DNA of 18,967 nt. It comes from Planctomycetota bacterium (GTDB lineage: Bacteria > Planctomycetota > Phycisphaerae > Tepidisphaerales > Tepidisphaeraceae). Under the pieces are notes generated by a model, which was given only the letters and a program-made list of their open reading frames with translations, was not told where the DNA came from and searched no databases. The stretch is taken from contig JAKORQ010000344.1 of the NCBI GenBank assembly GCA_029777755.1, forward strand, positions 1 through 18,967, read 5' to 3'. The position numbers and the translations under genes were made by a program. Of the stretch, positions 7,807 to 15,474 are shown piece by piece (within the stretch, counting starts at the first letter, position 1; the number at the start of each line of letters is the position of its first letter).

Positions 7807-8859
7807 ATGAACCAGCCTGCCAACAGCACCGCATTGAGGATCATCGATGCCAACGCCAACCGTGCCCGGGAGGCCCTGCGGGTGATCGAGGATTATGCTC
7901 GCTTCGGCCTGAGTTCACAGAAAATATCGGCCGATTTGAAGGAAATCCGCCATGAGTTGGCCAACTCACTGCAGAGCCTGCTGGGCGAGGCCATCCTTCA
8001 TCGTGATACCGAGGGGGACGTCGGAACCACCAACAAGACCGCCGCCGAGTTCGCCCGGCAAGACATCGCCCACGTGGTAACGGCCGCCTGCAAGCGGCTG
8101 GAAGAGGCACTGCGGGCACTGGAAGAGTTCGCCAAGACGTTTGACGGTAGCATCGCCCGCCGGCTCGAAACGCTGCGGTACCGCTTCTATGTGCTGGACC
8201 AGACCATTGCCTTGACCCTGGTCACGCCCGGGCGCCTTGAGCAGGTACATCTGTATGTGCTGATCAGCGAGGATCACTGCTGCTCCCGGCCATGGCTGGA
8301 AGTGGCGAGGCAGGCCATCGCCGGCGGGGCAGACTGCCTGCAACTGCGGGAGAAATCGCTCGAGGGAGGCGAGTTGCTGCGGCGGGCAAGGCAATTCGTC
8401 GAATTGTGCCGCGAGAATGGTGTTATCAGCATCATCAACGACCGTGTGGACATCGCCATCGCGGCCGACGCCGACGGTGTGCACCTGGGGCAGGGAGACA
8501 TCCCCGCCCGCGAAGCCCGCAAGATGCTGGGGAAAAACAAGATCATCGGCGTCAGCACCCACCAGATCGAGCAGGCCCGCCAGGCGATTCTGGATGGGGC
8601 CGACTACATCGGCGTTGGGCCGGTGTTCCGCAGCAGCACCAAGACACGCGACTTTGTCGCCGGGCTGGATTACGTGCGGCAGGTGGTACAGGAGGTCACC
8701 ATCCCGGCGGTGGCGATCGCCGGCATCACCCAAGAGAACGTCGACCAGGTGATCGCGGCCGGCTTGCGCCGTGTGGCGGTGACCGCGGCCGTCACCGAGC
8801 AGGCGGACGTGGCGGTCGCCGCCCGGGCGCTAAAAGCCAAGCTGACGACTTTGCCGTGA
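7807..8859 (+). CDS. thiE: Thiamine-phosphate synthase with N-terminal ThiD2-like domain
   Basis: ThiE couples HMP pyrophosphate with thiazole phosphate to make thiamine phosphate. Here it has 350 residues against about 210 for the stand-alone enzyme. Residues about 5-135 (RIIDANANRAREALRVIEDY onwards) match the small ThiD2 domain, which is often fused to ThiE and has been described as an HMP-phosphate kinase unrelated to ThiD. The fusion would therefore make and use HMP-PP in one polypeptide. The ThiE barrel follows: QLREK 179-183, NDR 211-213, DGVHLGQ 223-229, GVSTH 248-252, GVGPVF 269-274. The ATG at 7807 has no Shine-Dalgarno sequence. A CATAAT at 7793-7798 could be a -10 that gives a nearly leaderless mRNA. 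No TPP riboswitch fits in the about 100-nt upstream gap. It ends 4 nt from the convergent TPR/YggX-like gene. Confidence 0.95.
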   Translation: MNQPANSTALRIIDANANRAREALRVIEDYARFGLSSQKISADLKEIRHELANSLQSLLGEAILHRDTEGDVGTTNKTAAEFARQDIAHVVTAACKRLEEALRALEEFAKTFDGSIARRLETLRYRFYVLDQTIALTLVTPGRLEQVHLYVLISEDHCCSRPWLEVARQAIAGGADCLQLREKSLEGGELLRRARQFVELCRENGVISIINDRVDIAIAADADGVHLGQGDIPAREARKMLGKNKIIGVSTHQIEQARQAILDGADYIGVGPVFRSSTKTRDFVAGLDYVRQVVQEVTIPAVAIAGITQENVDQVIAAGLRRVAVTAAVTEQADVAVAARALKAKLTTLP

Positions 8860-8863
8860 TTGG

Positions 8864-9472
8864 CTATTCCTCGGCCGGGAGGTTGAGAAACTCCAGCATG
8901 TGCTTGTCGTAGATCCGCTGCGCTTCCGGCTCGTGCATCGGCAGGCGCAGCTCGTTAATCACCTTGGTGCCCATGCCTATCCACTCGCGCCAGCAATCGC
9001 TACAGACTTTCTCGTAGATGGCCTGCCCCAGTCGATTGCGGAACGGGGGCTTGGCGAGCTTTCGGCCAACCTGGCCGCAGCGTGAGCACAGCACTTCTCC
9101 TTCGCCGACCTGCGTCTGGGCAGAGGCGCCACCCTGCACTTCAGGCACTGGCGCGCCCAGGTCCTTGAGCAGACGTTCCATTTCCTGACGAGCAAGCGCT
9201 TCACCGCGGGCCGCGGCCACCTTCACACCTTGCGTCAGCGTCTCGATAGCCTCGGTTCTCTCGTTGAGCCGCAGTTGAGCTTCGCCGAGCAGATGGTAAG
9301 CACGACCGAGGTTGGCGTTGATCTCCAGGGCCCTTTTCAGCGACGCGATCGCCTCGCGCATCATGCCGGCGTCGTAATACGCACGCCCGAGGGAGAAATG
9401 ACCCAGCTCATTGTCCGGGTCGGCCTCGGCCATCTGTCGAAACTGCTCGATACGCGAATTCCCGTCAGACAT
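8864..9472 (-). CDS. TPR protein with C-terminal YggX-like (Fe(II)-trafficking) domain
   Basis: This is a 202-residue soluble protein. Residues about 5-105 are tetratricopeptide helices (GHFSLGRAYYDAG, AYHLLGEAQLRLN), a protein-interaction scaffold. After a linker, residues about 127-200 resemble YggX, a small protein linked to iron handling and protection of Fe-S clusters from oxidation. Shared features are a Cys near the domain start, a PPFRNRLGQAIYEKV-like helix, W-x-x-W, and the ending VINELRLPM...MLEFL. Unlike enterobacterial YggX it carries two CxxC pairs (C129/C132 and C157/C160), which could hold a zinc or iron site. The start at 9472 has AAGGAG 12 nt upstream. It lies 47 nt downstream of folE on the same strand and is probably co-transcribed. 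The YggX match is by recognition; its biochemical role is inferred. Confidence 0.8.
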   Translation of the reverse strand: MSDGNSRIEQFRQMAEADPDNELGHFSLGRAYYDAGMMREAIASLKRALEINANLGRAYHLLGEAQLRLNERTEAIETLTQGVKVAAARGEALARQEMERLLKDLGAPVPEVQGGASAQTQVGEGEVLCSRCGQVGRKLAKPPFRNRLGQAIYEKVCSDCWREWIGMGTKVINELRLPMHEPEAQRIYDKHMLEFLNLPAEE

Positions 9473-9519
9473 CGTTTCAGATAACTCCTTCTTTCAGCCC
9501 AATCGTAGGTCAAAGCCGC

Positions 9520-10170
9520 TCAAAGCATCGTCAGCTTCTCGGTATGCCCGTACATCAGCGAAAGAATCTCGTTCCTGCTGGAGGGATTCTCGCGGAATAT
9601 GCCGCGCAGCGCGCTGGTGACCATCACGCTGCCGGGCTTCATGGCGCCGCGGATGGTCATGCATGTGTGCGTCGCCTCGATCACGCAGGCAGCGCCCATC
9701 GGGTTGAGCTCTTCCATGAGGGCATCGGCAATCTGCGTCGTGAGCCTCTCCTGGACCTGCGGCCGACGGGCAAAACCATCGACCAGCCGTGCCAGCTTCG
9801 AAAGCCCCACCACCTTGCCATCGGGCAGATAGGCGACGTGCGCCTTGCCAGTGAACGGCAACAGATGGTGCTCGCACAGCGAATGAAACTCGATATCGCG
9901 CAAAAGCACGATCTCGTCATAGCGCTCATGGAAGACCGTGCGAAGGTGCCGCTTGGGATCATCCCTCAGCCCGGCCATTAGCTCAGCGTATGACCTTGCG
10001 ACGCGGTTGGGAGTCTTCGCCAGTCCTTCACGGTCAGGATCTTCGCCGACAGCCAGGAGAATCTCGCGAACGGCTTTCTCGATCCGCTGGAGGTCTACAT
10101 GCACCGTCGCCTTTGGCGAAATCTTTCCCTGCTCCTCATGCTCATCCTCACCCGCAGTGCGTTTCATCAT
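9520..10170 (-). CDS. folE: GTP cyclohydrolase I
   Basis: FolE converts GTP to dihydroneopterin triphosphate, the first step of tetrahydrofolate and pterin synthesis, as a cytoplasmic homodecamer with one zinc per subunit. The 216-residue protein has the family signatures in order: DPDREGLAKTPNRVA (44-58), FHSLCEHHLLPF with zinc ligands C99 and H102, GLSKLARLVDGFARRPQVQE (122-141), and ATHTCM with the third zinc ligand C170. Length is normal; the first about 25 residues are a charged extension. The first of two tandem ATGs (10170) has AGGA 8 nt upstream. A perfect TATAAT lies at 10229-10224 on this strand. The TPR/YggX-like gene follows after 47 nt. Confidence 0.97.
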   Translation of the reverse strand: MMKRTAGEDEHEEQGKISPKATVHVDLQRIEKAVREILLAVGEDPDREGLAKTPNRVARSYAELMAGLRDDPKRHLRTVFHERYDEIVLLRDIEFHSLCEHHLLPFTGKAHVAYLPDGKVVGLSKLARLVDGFARRPQVQERLTTQIADALMEELNPMGAACVIEATHTCMTIRGAMKPGSVMVTSALRGIFRENPSSRNEILSLMYGHTEKLTML

Positions 10171-10223
10171 TCTCTCTTTCCTCGATCGCCGGGCTGTAAG
10201 ATCCTCCCGAAACGAAGTCGGCC

Positions 10224-10229
10224 ATTATA
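10224..10229 (-). promoter_or_regulatory. Putative -10 element (TATAAT) for folE
   Basis: This is an exact TATAAT on the minus strand in the folE/10240 divergent gap. It would give a leader of about 47 nt. No good -35 is seen 16-18 nt upstream, so the element may be chance or may depend on an activator. It lies within the ribosome-site region of the divergent gene. Confidence 0.35.
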
Positions 10230-10239
10230 GGATATGTAT

Positions 10240-11496
10240 ATGCACCGGGCCATTGCCCTCTCCATTTCGATGCTTCTGCTCGTGCTTGCTTTGAGCGTCG
10301 GCACGGCTTGCGCACAGCCTGTGTTTGGCGAGGAATCCAGCGGTCTTTCGCTGGCGCTGGAGGAGATCGACGGCGACAGTCTGCGAATCGTCCTCCGCAA
10401 CAAAGGGCCAGAGACCGCGGACCTTGGGCGCAGCTTCGCCTGGGTGCTGCTGGCCGCCAGTCGCGACAGCGCCTTCTACAGCTCCAGGCTCAACTTCCCC
10501 GCTCCGTTCGAGCTTGGCGCAGATGATTCGCGCGAGATGGTCATCACGCTCTCCACGCAGGGACTGTTTCGCTATCAGCCAGGCACCAGGGTTGTCGAAG
10601 GCTATCCAAAGGCCGACGACGTGACACCCGTCTCCATCGCCATCCTGCCGGAGACGGTTCGCGCCCAGGCAATCGCATATGTTCACCTGAGCGGCGAGAA
10701 GATCACGGTGAAGTCGCGAGCTGCCACCATCTCGCCGCAACCGAAGGATGTCGCCCTGCTGCCGGTGAAGCATGACGAGCTCCTGGAGCGATTCCGTCGC
10801 GACCCGTTCGCGGCCAAGGCCGCACATGATGAGGTGGTGAAGATCGGGCCCCGTGCCCTGCCCACACTGGAGGCCGGGCTGAATGACACAACGATGCCCG
10901 GGCACGGTGTCATGTGGCTGGCCAGCGCGGTGGTGAACATTGGAGGAAGCGAGGCCGAGGCATTGGCTGCGAAGCTGGTGCGCGACAGGCGCAGCGCCGT
11001 GCGCCACGTGATCGCCTACCACGGCCCGGGCAGGAACAGCAAGACGCTGGATGAGGCGATACTCGAGTTTGCGGCTGGCGGATCCGACCCGCTTTTCACC
11101 GCCTGGGCCGCCCGCGGATACTCGCAGAACAATCGCGAGTTTCCCTCCAGGCTGATCGACGTGGCACTGGAGGCCAACGAACCAAGGGCGCGCGCTGAGA
11201 TAGCGCACGTGCTGGGGAAGCGGCGGGACAGGCGCCTTGGTCGGCTCTTTTCAGATGAACATGAGCTTGTCCGAGTCGCGGCCGCCAATGCCGTGATCGC
11301 CAACAAAATCACAGATCGCCAAATTCTGCTGAATCTCGCAGACTCCCTGAAACTCCCAGGTGACGCGGCCCGCCAGCGCATGGTTGAGGCCGCTGCCAGG
11401 GCGATGGGACGCAACTGGAGCTATGACTCACAACTACCTGAGGATCAAAAGCTTGCGCAACTTGAGAGGATCCGGCAGGCAATAGTTGACCGATGA
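10240..11496 (+). CDS. Secreted protein of unknown function with HEAT-like repeats
   Basis: I do not recognise this 418-residue protein. It begins with a signal peptide (MHRAIALSISMLLLVLALSVGTACA|QP), so it is probably periplasmic; the Cys near the cleavage site lacks a proper lipobox. Residues about 35-155 look beta-rich and immunoglobulin-like (IRIVLRNKGPETADLG is typical of such folds). Residues about 180-390 are alpha-helical with HEAT-like units: IGPRALPTLEAGL, DRRSAVRHVIAY and DEHELVRVAAANAVIANK. Such solenoids usually bind other proteins. Start: the frame has ATG at 10234 and 10240; AGGA at 10229-10232 is 7 nt from the second, which is preferred. A hairpin follows the stop by 3 nt. It is divergent from folE. 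Confidence 0.85.
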   Translation: MHRAIALSISMLLLVLALSVGTACAQPVFGEESSGLSLALEEIDGDSLRIVLRNKGPETADLGRSFAWVLLAASRDSAFYSSRLNFPAPFELGADDSREMVITLSTQGLFRYQPGTRVVEGYPKADDVTPVSIAILPETVRAQAIAYVHLSGEKITVKSRAATISPQPKDVALLPVKHDELLERFRRDPFAAKAAHDEVVKIGPRALPTLEAGLNDTTMPGHGVMWLASAVVNIGGSEAEALAAKLVRDRRSAVRHVIAYHGPGRNSKTLDEAILEFAAGGSDPLFTAWAARGYSQNNREFPSRLIDVALEANEPRARAEIAHVLGKRRDRRLGRLFSDEHELVRVAAANAVIANKITDRQILLNLADSLKLPGDAARQRMVEAAARAMGRNWSYDSQLPEDQKLAQLERIRQAIVDR

Positions 11497-11499
11497 CCA

Positions 11500-11523
11500 T
11501 GCACGGGCACTAAACCCCGTGCA
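11500..11523 (+). terminator. Hairpin after the HEAT-like gene, terminator-like
   Basis: TGCACGGG (11500-11507) pairs perfectly with CCCGTGCA (11516-11523) around an 8-nt loop, starting 3 nt after the stop codon. The tail is AATATT rather than a T-run, so it may be a Rho-assisted or mRNA-stabilising hairpin rather than a full intrinsic terminator. Confidence 0.5.
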
Positions 11524-11603
11524 AATATTCGCCCATATTTCGCAGTTCCCAAGGAGCCATCGTTTGCACTAGGCTGGGGTGCGAGGCTTGAGGAGAAGCG
11601 GTC

Positions 11604-12350
11604 ATGGCAGGAGAATCGCATGGCATTCGTTCAATATTTGCCGCCATACGGACTGCGCCCATGCCGCTGAAGACGTCCGCCGATCGGCCGGCGGAACCCA
11701 AGCCATTCGTGACCATCAGCCGGCAGGGTGGCGCGGGCGGGCGAGCAATAGCCCAGCGACTGGTTGCAAGACTAAATGCGCTGGATCCCGGAGAAGAACC
11801 CTGGGCAGTATGGGACAAGCAACTGGTAGAGAAGATCGCTGAAGACCACAAGATCGCACGCGAGCTTGTGGAGTCACTGGGAGAAAGCAGTCGAACGTGG
11901 CTGGAGGAATTCCTCGCCGCCCTTTCGATTGATAGCGACGAAACAGAGGCCAGGATCTACCAGATGGTGGCAAGCACCATCCGGGCCCTGGCCCACAAGG
12001 GGCGTGTAGTGATTGTTGGACGGGGCGGAGTGTACATCACCAGGAGCATGCCCGGAGGCGTGCATCTTCGCCTGGTTGCTCCCGTGGAGTACCGTGCCCG
12101 GCACATGGCGGATCAGTTAAAAGTCTCCTACGACGAAGCGCTCAGCCATGTGCGCAAGCTGGATAAGCAACGGGCAGCCTTCTACCGGAAGTATTGGCCC
12201 AGCAAGGCGCTGACCGTCGAGGCATTCACCTTGACGATCAACACCGCCATGGTCAGCGAAGAGCAGGCTGTGGAGAGCGCTCTTCCGCTGATCTTGCCAC
12301 GCATTCGCTTCACCATTGAGCAGGTTCCTGAACCTGAACTAGCCGTGTGA
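11604..12350 (+). CDS. Cytidylate-kinase-like family protein
   Basis: This 248-residue soluble protein belongs to the cytidylate-kinase-like P-loop family (Pfam Cytidylate_kin2 type), which is distinct from housekeeping Cmk. Signs are FVTISRQGGAGGRAIAQRL (35-53), which takes the place of the usual GxxGxGK P-loop; WDKQLVEKIA (70-79); VVIVGRGGVYI (135-145); a VAPVEYRARHM segment (158-168); and KLDKQRAAFYRKYW (185-198), the LID-like Lys/Arg region. The actual substrate of this family is not settled, so CMP kinase activity should not be assumed. The first about 30 residues are an unstructured extension. The start at 11604 has GAGGAG (11590-11595) 8 nt upstream. It is followed after 83 nt by the hybrid histidine kinase on the same strand. 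Confidence 0.82.
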   Translation: MAGESHGIRSIFAAIRTAPMPLKTSADRPAEPKPFVTISRQGGAGGRAIAQRLVARLNALDPGEEPWAVWDKQLVEKIAEDHKIARELVESLGESSRTWLEEFLAALSIDSDETEARIYQMVASTIRALAHKGRVVIVGRGGVYITRSMPGGVHLRLVAPVEYRARHMADQLKVSYDEALSHVRKLDKQRAAFYRKYWPSKALTVEAFTLTINTAMVSEEQAVESALPLILPRIRFTIEQVPEPELAV

Positions 12351-12380
12351 GCTTTGGAATGGAATGTTGTTGTAGTGGCC

Positions 12381-12408
12381 ATGTGCCTGGCCGCGCAGGG
12401 ATGCACAT
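12381..12408 (+). repeat. Imperfect inverted repeat ahead of the histidine kinase
   Basis: ATGTGC-CTG (12381-12389) can pair with CAG and GCACAT (12396-12398 and 12403-12408) with a four-base bulge. It lies just upstream of the ribosome-binding region of the histidine kinase. It may be an mRNA stem between the two cistrons; no function can be assigned. Confidence 0.3.
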
Positions 12409-12433
12409 AGGGCTACGAGGAGCATAGGCGGAA

Positions 12434-14119
12434 ATGCAATATAGTAGTGATGTGGCGTACGCTACCGAGCGCAACGCAAAGCTTTCTACTCTCGATGTCC
12501 GCGGCGAAACCGAACAGGCGGGCTCACGCGCTACCAACGGTGTGCGCCGCAGTGACTCCTGTTACCGATGTCTCTTTGAAAACAACCTTGATGCTGTCTT
12601 CTCCCTCGATCGCGATGGGAGATTTGTGGAGGCTAACCCGGCGGCCGAGCGCCTCAGCGGATACAACGAGCTTGAGCTGCGCTCAATGGACTTCGTTGAA
12701 CTGTGCAGCGTGGAAGACCGCCACAAGGCGATGTTCTTCTTCGCGCGTGCCATGGCCGGCACCACGCGAAGCGTTGAGCTGAGCGCGGTATGCCGGGATG
12801 GATCCTGCATAGACCTGCATATCACCGGGGCGCCGATCCGCATCAACGGGCAGCTCATGGGGCTTTTCTGCACCGCCCGCGATGTGACCCGCAAGAGGCG
12901 CGCAGAAGCGCAGCTTCGCCGGGCGCGCCGCGAGGCCGAGCAGGCAAAGGATCGCTTTCTCTCCGTGCTTTCGCACGAGCTGCGCACTCCCCTGATGCCG
13001 GTGCTGACCACCGTGCAGATGCTGGAGAAGCGCTGCGATCTTCCCCGTGAAGAGCTGCAGGAACTGCTGGCGATGATGCGGCGCAACCTGGAGCTGGAGG
13101 CGCGGCTGATCGACGACCTGCTGGACCTGAACCGCATCCGCCAGGGAAAGCTTTCCCTGTGCCTGCAGAATGTCGATGTCCACCACAAGATCCGGCACGT
13201 GCTGACCCTGTGCGAGTCAGAGATCACCAGCAAGGGCATCGCGGTAAATGTCGAGCTGCGGGCGCAGGACACTTCCGTCACCGGCGACACAGCGCGACTG
13301 AACCAGGTGCTGTGGAACATCATCGGCAATGCCGCCCGTTTCACGCCGGAAGGCGGCTCGATCAGCATCGTGACCTGCAACGGTCTGCGCGATCCCGCCT
13401 GCTGCGCCGTCGACTGCGGCGCGGGCAAACCGATCTGCACCACCTGCAATCGCTGGCGTGATCGCAAGCTCATCGCCATCCACGTGACCGACACCGGCAT
13501 GGGACTCACCGAGGAATCCATGCGGCACCTGTTCGATGCCTTCGATCGCGTCGATTGTGAATCAAGGCATGGCTCCGGCCGCGGCATCAGCCTCTCCATC
13601 AGCAAGTCACTGGTCGAGCTGCACGGCGGCCAGCTGGTGGTCCACAGCAACGGCCCGGGCAAGGGTACGACATTCACCATCATCCTGCCGGTGCGCAACG
13701 CCGGAGATTCCGAACAGTTTGGGACGCCCCGCGCCTCCCGTGGAAGAGGCAGGATATCCGGGAAAAAGGTACTGCTGGTGGAAGACCACGCCGACACGGC
13801 CAAGGCACTTTCTCGCCTGCTGCGTTCCAGTGGGCTGACGATCCACGTGGCTGAGTCGGTGAAGGCCGCCATCGCCCTGGCCGAGGATAACGAGTTCGAC
13901 CTGCTCATCAGCGACATCGGCCTGCCGGACGGCACGGGTATCGACGTGCTTCAGCATCTGCGCAGGAGCGTAGGGATACCGGCCATAGCCCTCTCCGGCT
14001 ACGGCATGGAAGAGGACATCCAGCGCAGCCGCGAGGCCGGCTTCGCCGAGCATCTGGTCAAGCCAATCAACATCCATCAGCTCCACCGGCTCATCAACCA
14101 GTTGCTGGTAGCCAGGTAG
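12434..14119 (+). CDS. Soluble PAS hybrid histidine kinase with Cys-rich insertion and receiver domain
   Basis: This 561-residue sensor kinase has no membrane segment, so it senses inside the cell. Domain order: PAS about 42-150 (YRCLFENNLDAVFSLD; NPAAERLSGY); HisKA with phospho-accepting H181 in SHELRTPL; HATPase with N-box N299, G1 DTGMG (353-357) and G2 GSGRGISLS (380-388); receiver about 443-558 with D451, phospho-acceptor D494 in ISDIGLPDG, S521 and K543. Between N-box and G1 the spacing is about 54 residues, some 18 more than usual. The extra segment holds six cysteines (C315, C323, C324, C328, C335, C338), and C43xxC46 lies before the PAS core, so metal or redox binding is possible. 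No DNA-binding output domain is present; a partner must act downstream. GAGGAG lies 11 nt upstream of the ATG. Confidence 0.93.
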   Translation: MQYSSDVAYATERNAKLSTLDVRGETEQAGSRATNGVRRSDSCYRCLFENNLDAVFSLDRDGRFVEANPAAERLSGYNELELRSMDFVELCSVEDRHKAMFFFARAMAGTTRSVELSAVCRDGSCIDLHITGAPIRINGQLMGLFCTARDVTRKRRAEAQLRRARREAEQAKDRFLSVLSHELRTPLMPVLTTVQMLEKRCDLPREELQELLAMMRRNLELEARLIDDLLDLNRIRQGKLSLCLQNVDVHHKIRHVLTLCESEITSKGIAVNVELRAQDTSVTGDTARLNQVLWNIIGNAARFTPEGGSISIVTCNGLRDPACCAVDCGAGKPICTTCNRWRDRKLIAIHVTDTGMGLTEESMRHLFDAFDRVDCESRHGSGRGISLSISKSLVELHGGQLVVHSNGPGKGTTFTIILPVRNAGDSEQFGTPRASRGRGRISGKKVLLVEDHADTAKALSRLLRSSGLTIHVAESVKAAIALAEDNEFDLLISDIGLPDGTGIDVLQHLRRSVGIPAIALSGYGMEEDIQRSREAGFAEHLVKPINIHQLHRLINQLLVAR

Positions 14120-14135
14120 GGAAATGCCAAAAAGT

Positions 14136-14172
14136 AAGAGCCGGCACCAAGGAGGCAGCGGTGCCGGCTCTT
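14136..14172 (+). terminator. Strong hairpin after the histidine kinase gene
   Basis: AAGAGCCGGCACC (14136-14148) pairs without mismatch with GGTGCCGGCTCTT (14160-14172) around an 11-nt loop. It starts 16 nt after the stop. No real T-run follows, so its action as a terminator is likely but not certain. Confidence 0.6.
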
Positions 14173-14269
14173 CCACAGGAGGTCTTGCGTACGCCCTATA
14201 AAATGCGCGAATCGCGGTTGAGTTGCAGAGAAAAAAACCTTCAGTTAAGCGATCTTTTCAACTGCCCCC

Positions 14270-14303
14270 AAAAACTGACGAGCCCGGGATATCTCCCGGG
14301 CTC
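14270..14303 (-). terminator. Intrinsic terminator of the ECF sigma/anti-sigma operon
   Basis: A 10-bp GC-rich stem GAGCCCGGGA/TCCCGGGCTC (14280-14289 and 14294-14303) with a 4-nt loop lies 24 nt beyond the anti-sigma stop. Read on the minus strand it is followed after 5 nt by TTTTT (14274-14270). Together with 14136-14172 it closes both convergent transcription units. Confidence 0.65.
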
Positions 14304-14327
14304 AGCAAACCTTATGTGTCAGGCACC

Positions 14328-14879
14328 TTACCTGTTTCTGCCCCTCACAAGCTGCCCTTTTAGCTCATTGATGAAACTCTGGGCATCCTGAAGGTTGTCG
14401 AATCGCTCCGTCCGCACCAGCTTCCCATCGGCATCTGTGAGGCGGACCTCATACACATCCCCATGCTGGCTGGGCACCTGGTGCTGCGTGATGAGGCTTA
14501 CAGGCTGGCTGGTAGTCCCCCCGGCCGGCACCATGCGATAGGCGTTTGCGTTCCTGCCCCACTGCCAGCCGATCAGGAAGACGGCGATGCAGGCAGCGGC
14601 CGCCGCGATACGCTCGCGGTAGTCCAGGATTCGCCAGAACCACGCCCGACGAGCCTCGCGCTTTCGCAGGCCGGCGATGATCCGCTCGGCGCTCTCTGCC
14701 GACGGCTCGTAAGACTGCCAGAGCTGCATGCGCAGCTCGCGTGCCTCCTGGAGGCGGGCCAACTCGGCCGCCAGTTCCGGCTCCTGTGCCAGCCTCTGCT
14801 CAACGCGCTGCGCCAACTCCCCATCAAGCGCCTTGTCCAGGTAGGTCTCCAGCAGCTCGATATCTTGATCGCTCAACAT
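14328..14879 (-). CDS. Membrane-anchored anti-sigma factor (partner of the adjacent ECF sigma)
   Basis: This 183-residue protein lies directly downstream (46 nt) of an ECF sigma gene, the usual place for an anti-sigma factor that holds the sigma factor at the membrane until a signal arrives. The N-terminal cytoplasmic part is helical and charged (LETYLDKALDGELAQRVEQ; EPELAAELARLQEAR), as in sigma-binding anti-sigma domains. It lacks the HxxxCxxC zinc motif. A single membrane helix lies at about residues 91-106 (IAAAAACIAVFLIGWQWG). The outer part, about 75 residues, contains a VYEVRLTDADGKLVRTERF beta segment and a FDNLQDAQSFINELK helix. Start: an in-frame TTG at 14915 is possible, but the ATG at 14879 (MLSDQDIELL) matches the normal domain start. 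The function is inferred from layout and context. Confidence 0.75.
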   Translation of the reverse strand: MLSDQDIELLETYLDKALDGELAQRVEQRLAQEPELAAELARLQEARELRMQLWQSYEPSAESAERIIAGLRKREARRAWFWRILDYRERIAAAAACIAVFLIGWQWGRNANAYRMVPAGGTTSQPVSLITQHQVPSQHGDVYEVRLTDADGKLVRTERFDNLQDAQSFINELKGQLVRGRNR

Positions 14880-14925
14880 GAGTATCCACGTGCTCGAGTT
14901 GCGGCCACTGGGCAACCAGGGCCTG

Positions 14926-15474
14926 CTACTTCACAGATCGGCCATCTCGCACAAACTCGGCCAGCTTATGCTCCAACTGACGCCGCGCCCGGAAGATCCA
15001 CGTCTTGGTCTGCTGGAGAGTGATACCCAGCTCCTGCGCGATCTCGGGATACGACATCCGTTCGTACTCGCAGAGCACCAGTGCTGCTTTGAAATGATCC
15101 GGCAGCTGATCTATCGCCCTGCGAACCTGCTCGACCGTCTCGCTCTGCAGCACTCTCCCGTCCGGTGAGGCATCCTCGCCCACCTGCACGGAATCGATTG
15201 GCGACATGGGTGGACGTCGCAATAGCCTCAGGGCCTCATTCACCACCGCCCTTCGCAGAAGCGGCATCGGCTCGGACCAGTCGTAGCGTTCGCGATGCTC
15301 ATAGAGATTCGCAAACGCCTGCTGCACCACATCTTCCGGCGAAAACCGCCGCCCCACTATCGCCCGGGCAATAGCCATCAGGCGGGGGGAGTGATCCCGA
15401 ACCAGACGCTCAAACATCGCGTCCAGGTCGGCATCACCGCTGTGGGCGAGATTGTCTCTGCTACTATTACTCAT
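14926..15474 (-). CDS. ECF-type RNA polymerase sigma factor
   Basis: This 182-residue group IV sigma-70 factor directs RNA polymerase to a dedicated promoter set. Region sigma-2 is at about residues 18-88 (LVRDHSPRLMAIARAIV; FSPEDVVQQAFANLYEHRERYD). Region sigma-4 is at about 114-172, with the helix-turn-helix YPEIAQELGITLQQTKTWIFRARRQL. Start: the frame stays open to 15756, but the extra 94 residues are a basic, non-conserved-looking stretch. The ATG at 15474 gives normal ECF length, with AGG 5 nt upstream. It is co-transcribed with the anti-sigma gene. A 6-bp inverted repeat, GGAAGT/ACTTCC (15488-15502), lies just upstream of the start. Target promoters are not visible. Confidence 0.9.
   Translation of the reverse strand: MSNSSRDNLAHSGDADLDAMFERLVRDHSPRLMAIARAIVGRRFSPEDVVQQAFANLYEHRERYDWSEPMPLLRRAVVNEALRLLRRPPMSPIDSVQVGEDASPDGRVLQSETVEQVRRAIDQLPDHFKAALVLCEYERMSYPEIAQELGITLQQTKTWIFRARRQLEHKLAEFVRDGRSVK

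Noticed and set aside
12562..13935. Long minus-strand frame (457 codons) inside the histidine kinase gene
   Set aside because: The composition is Ser/Arg-rich and domain-free, as expected from the complement of a real gene; the kinase motifs on the plus strand are unambiguous.
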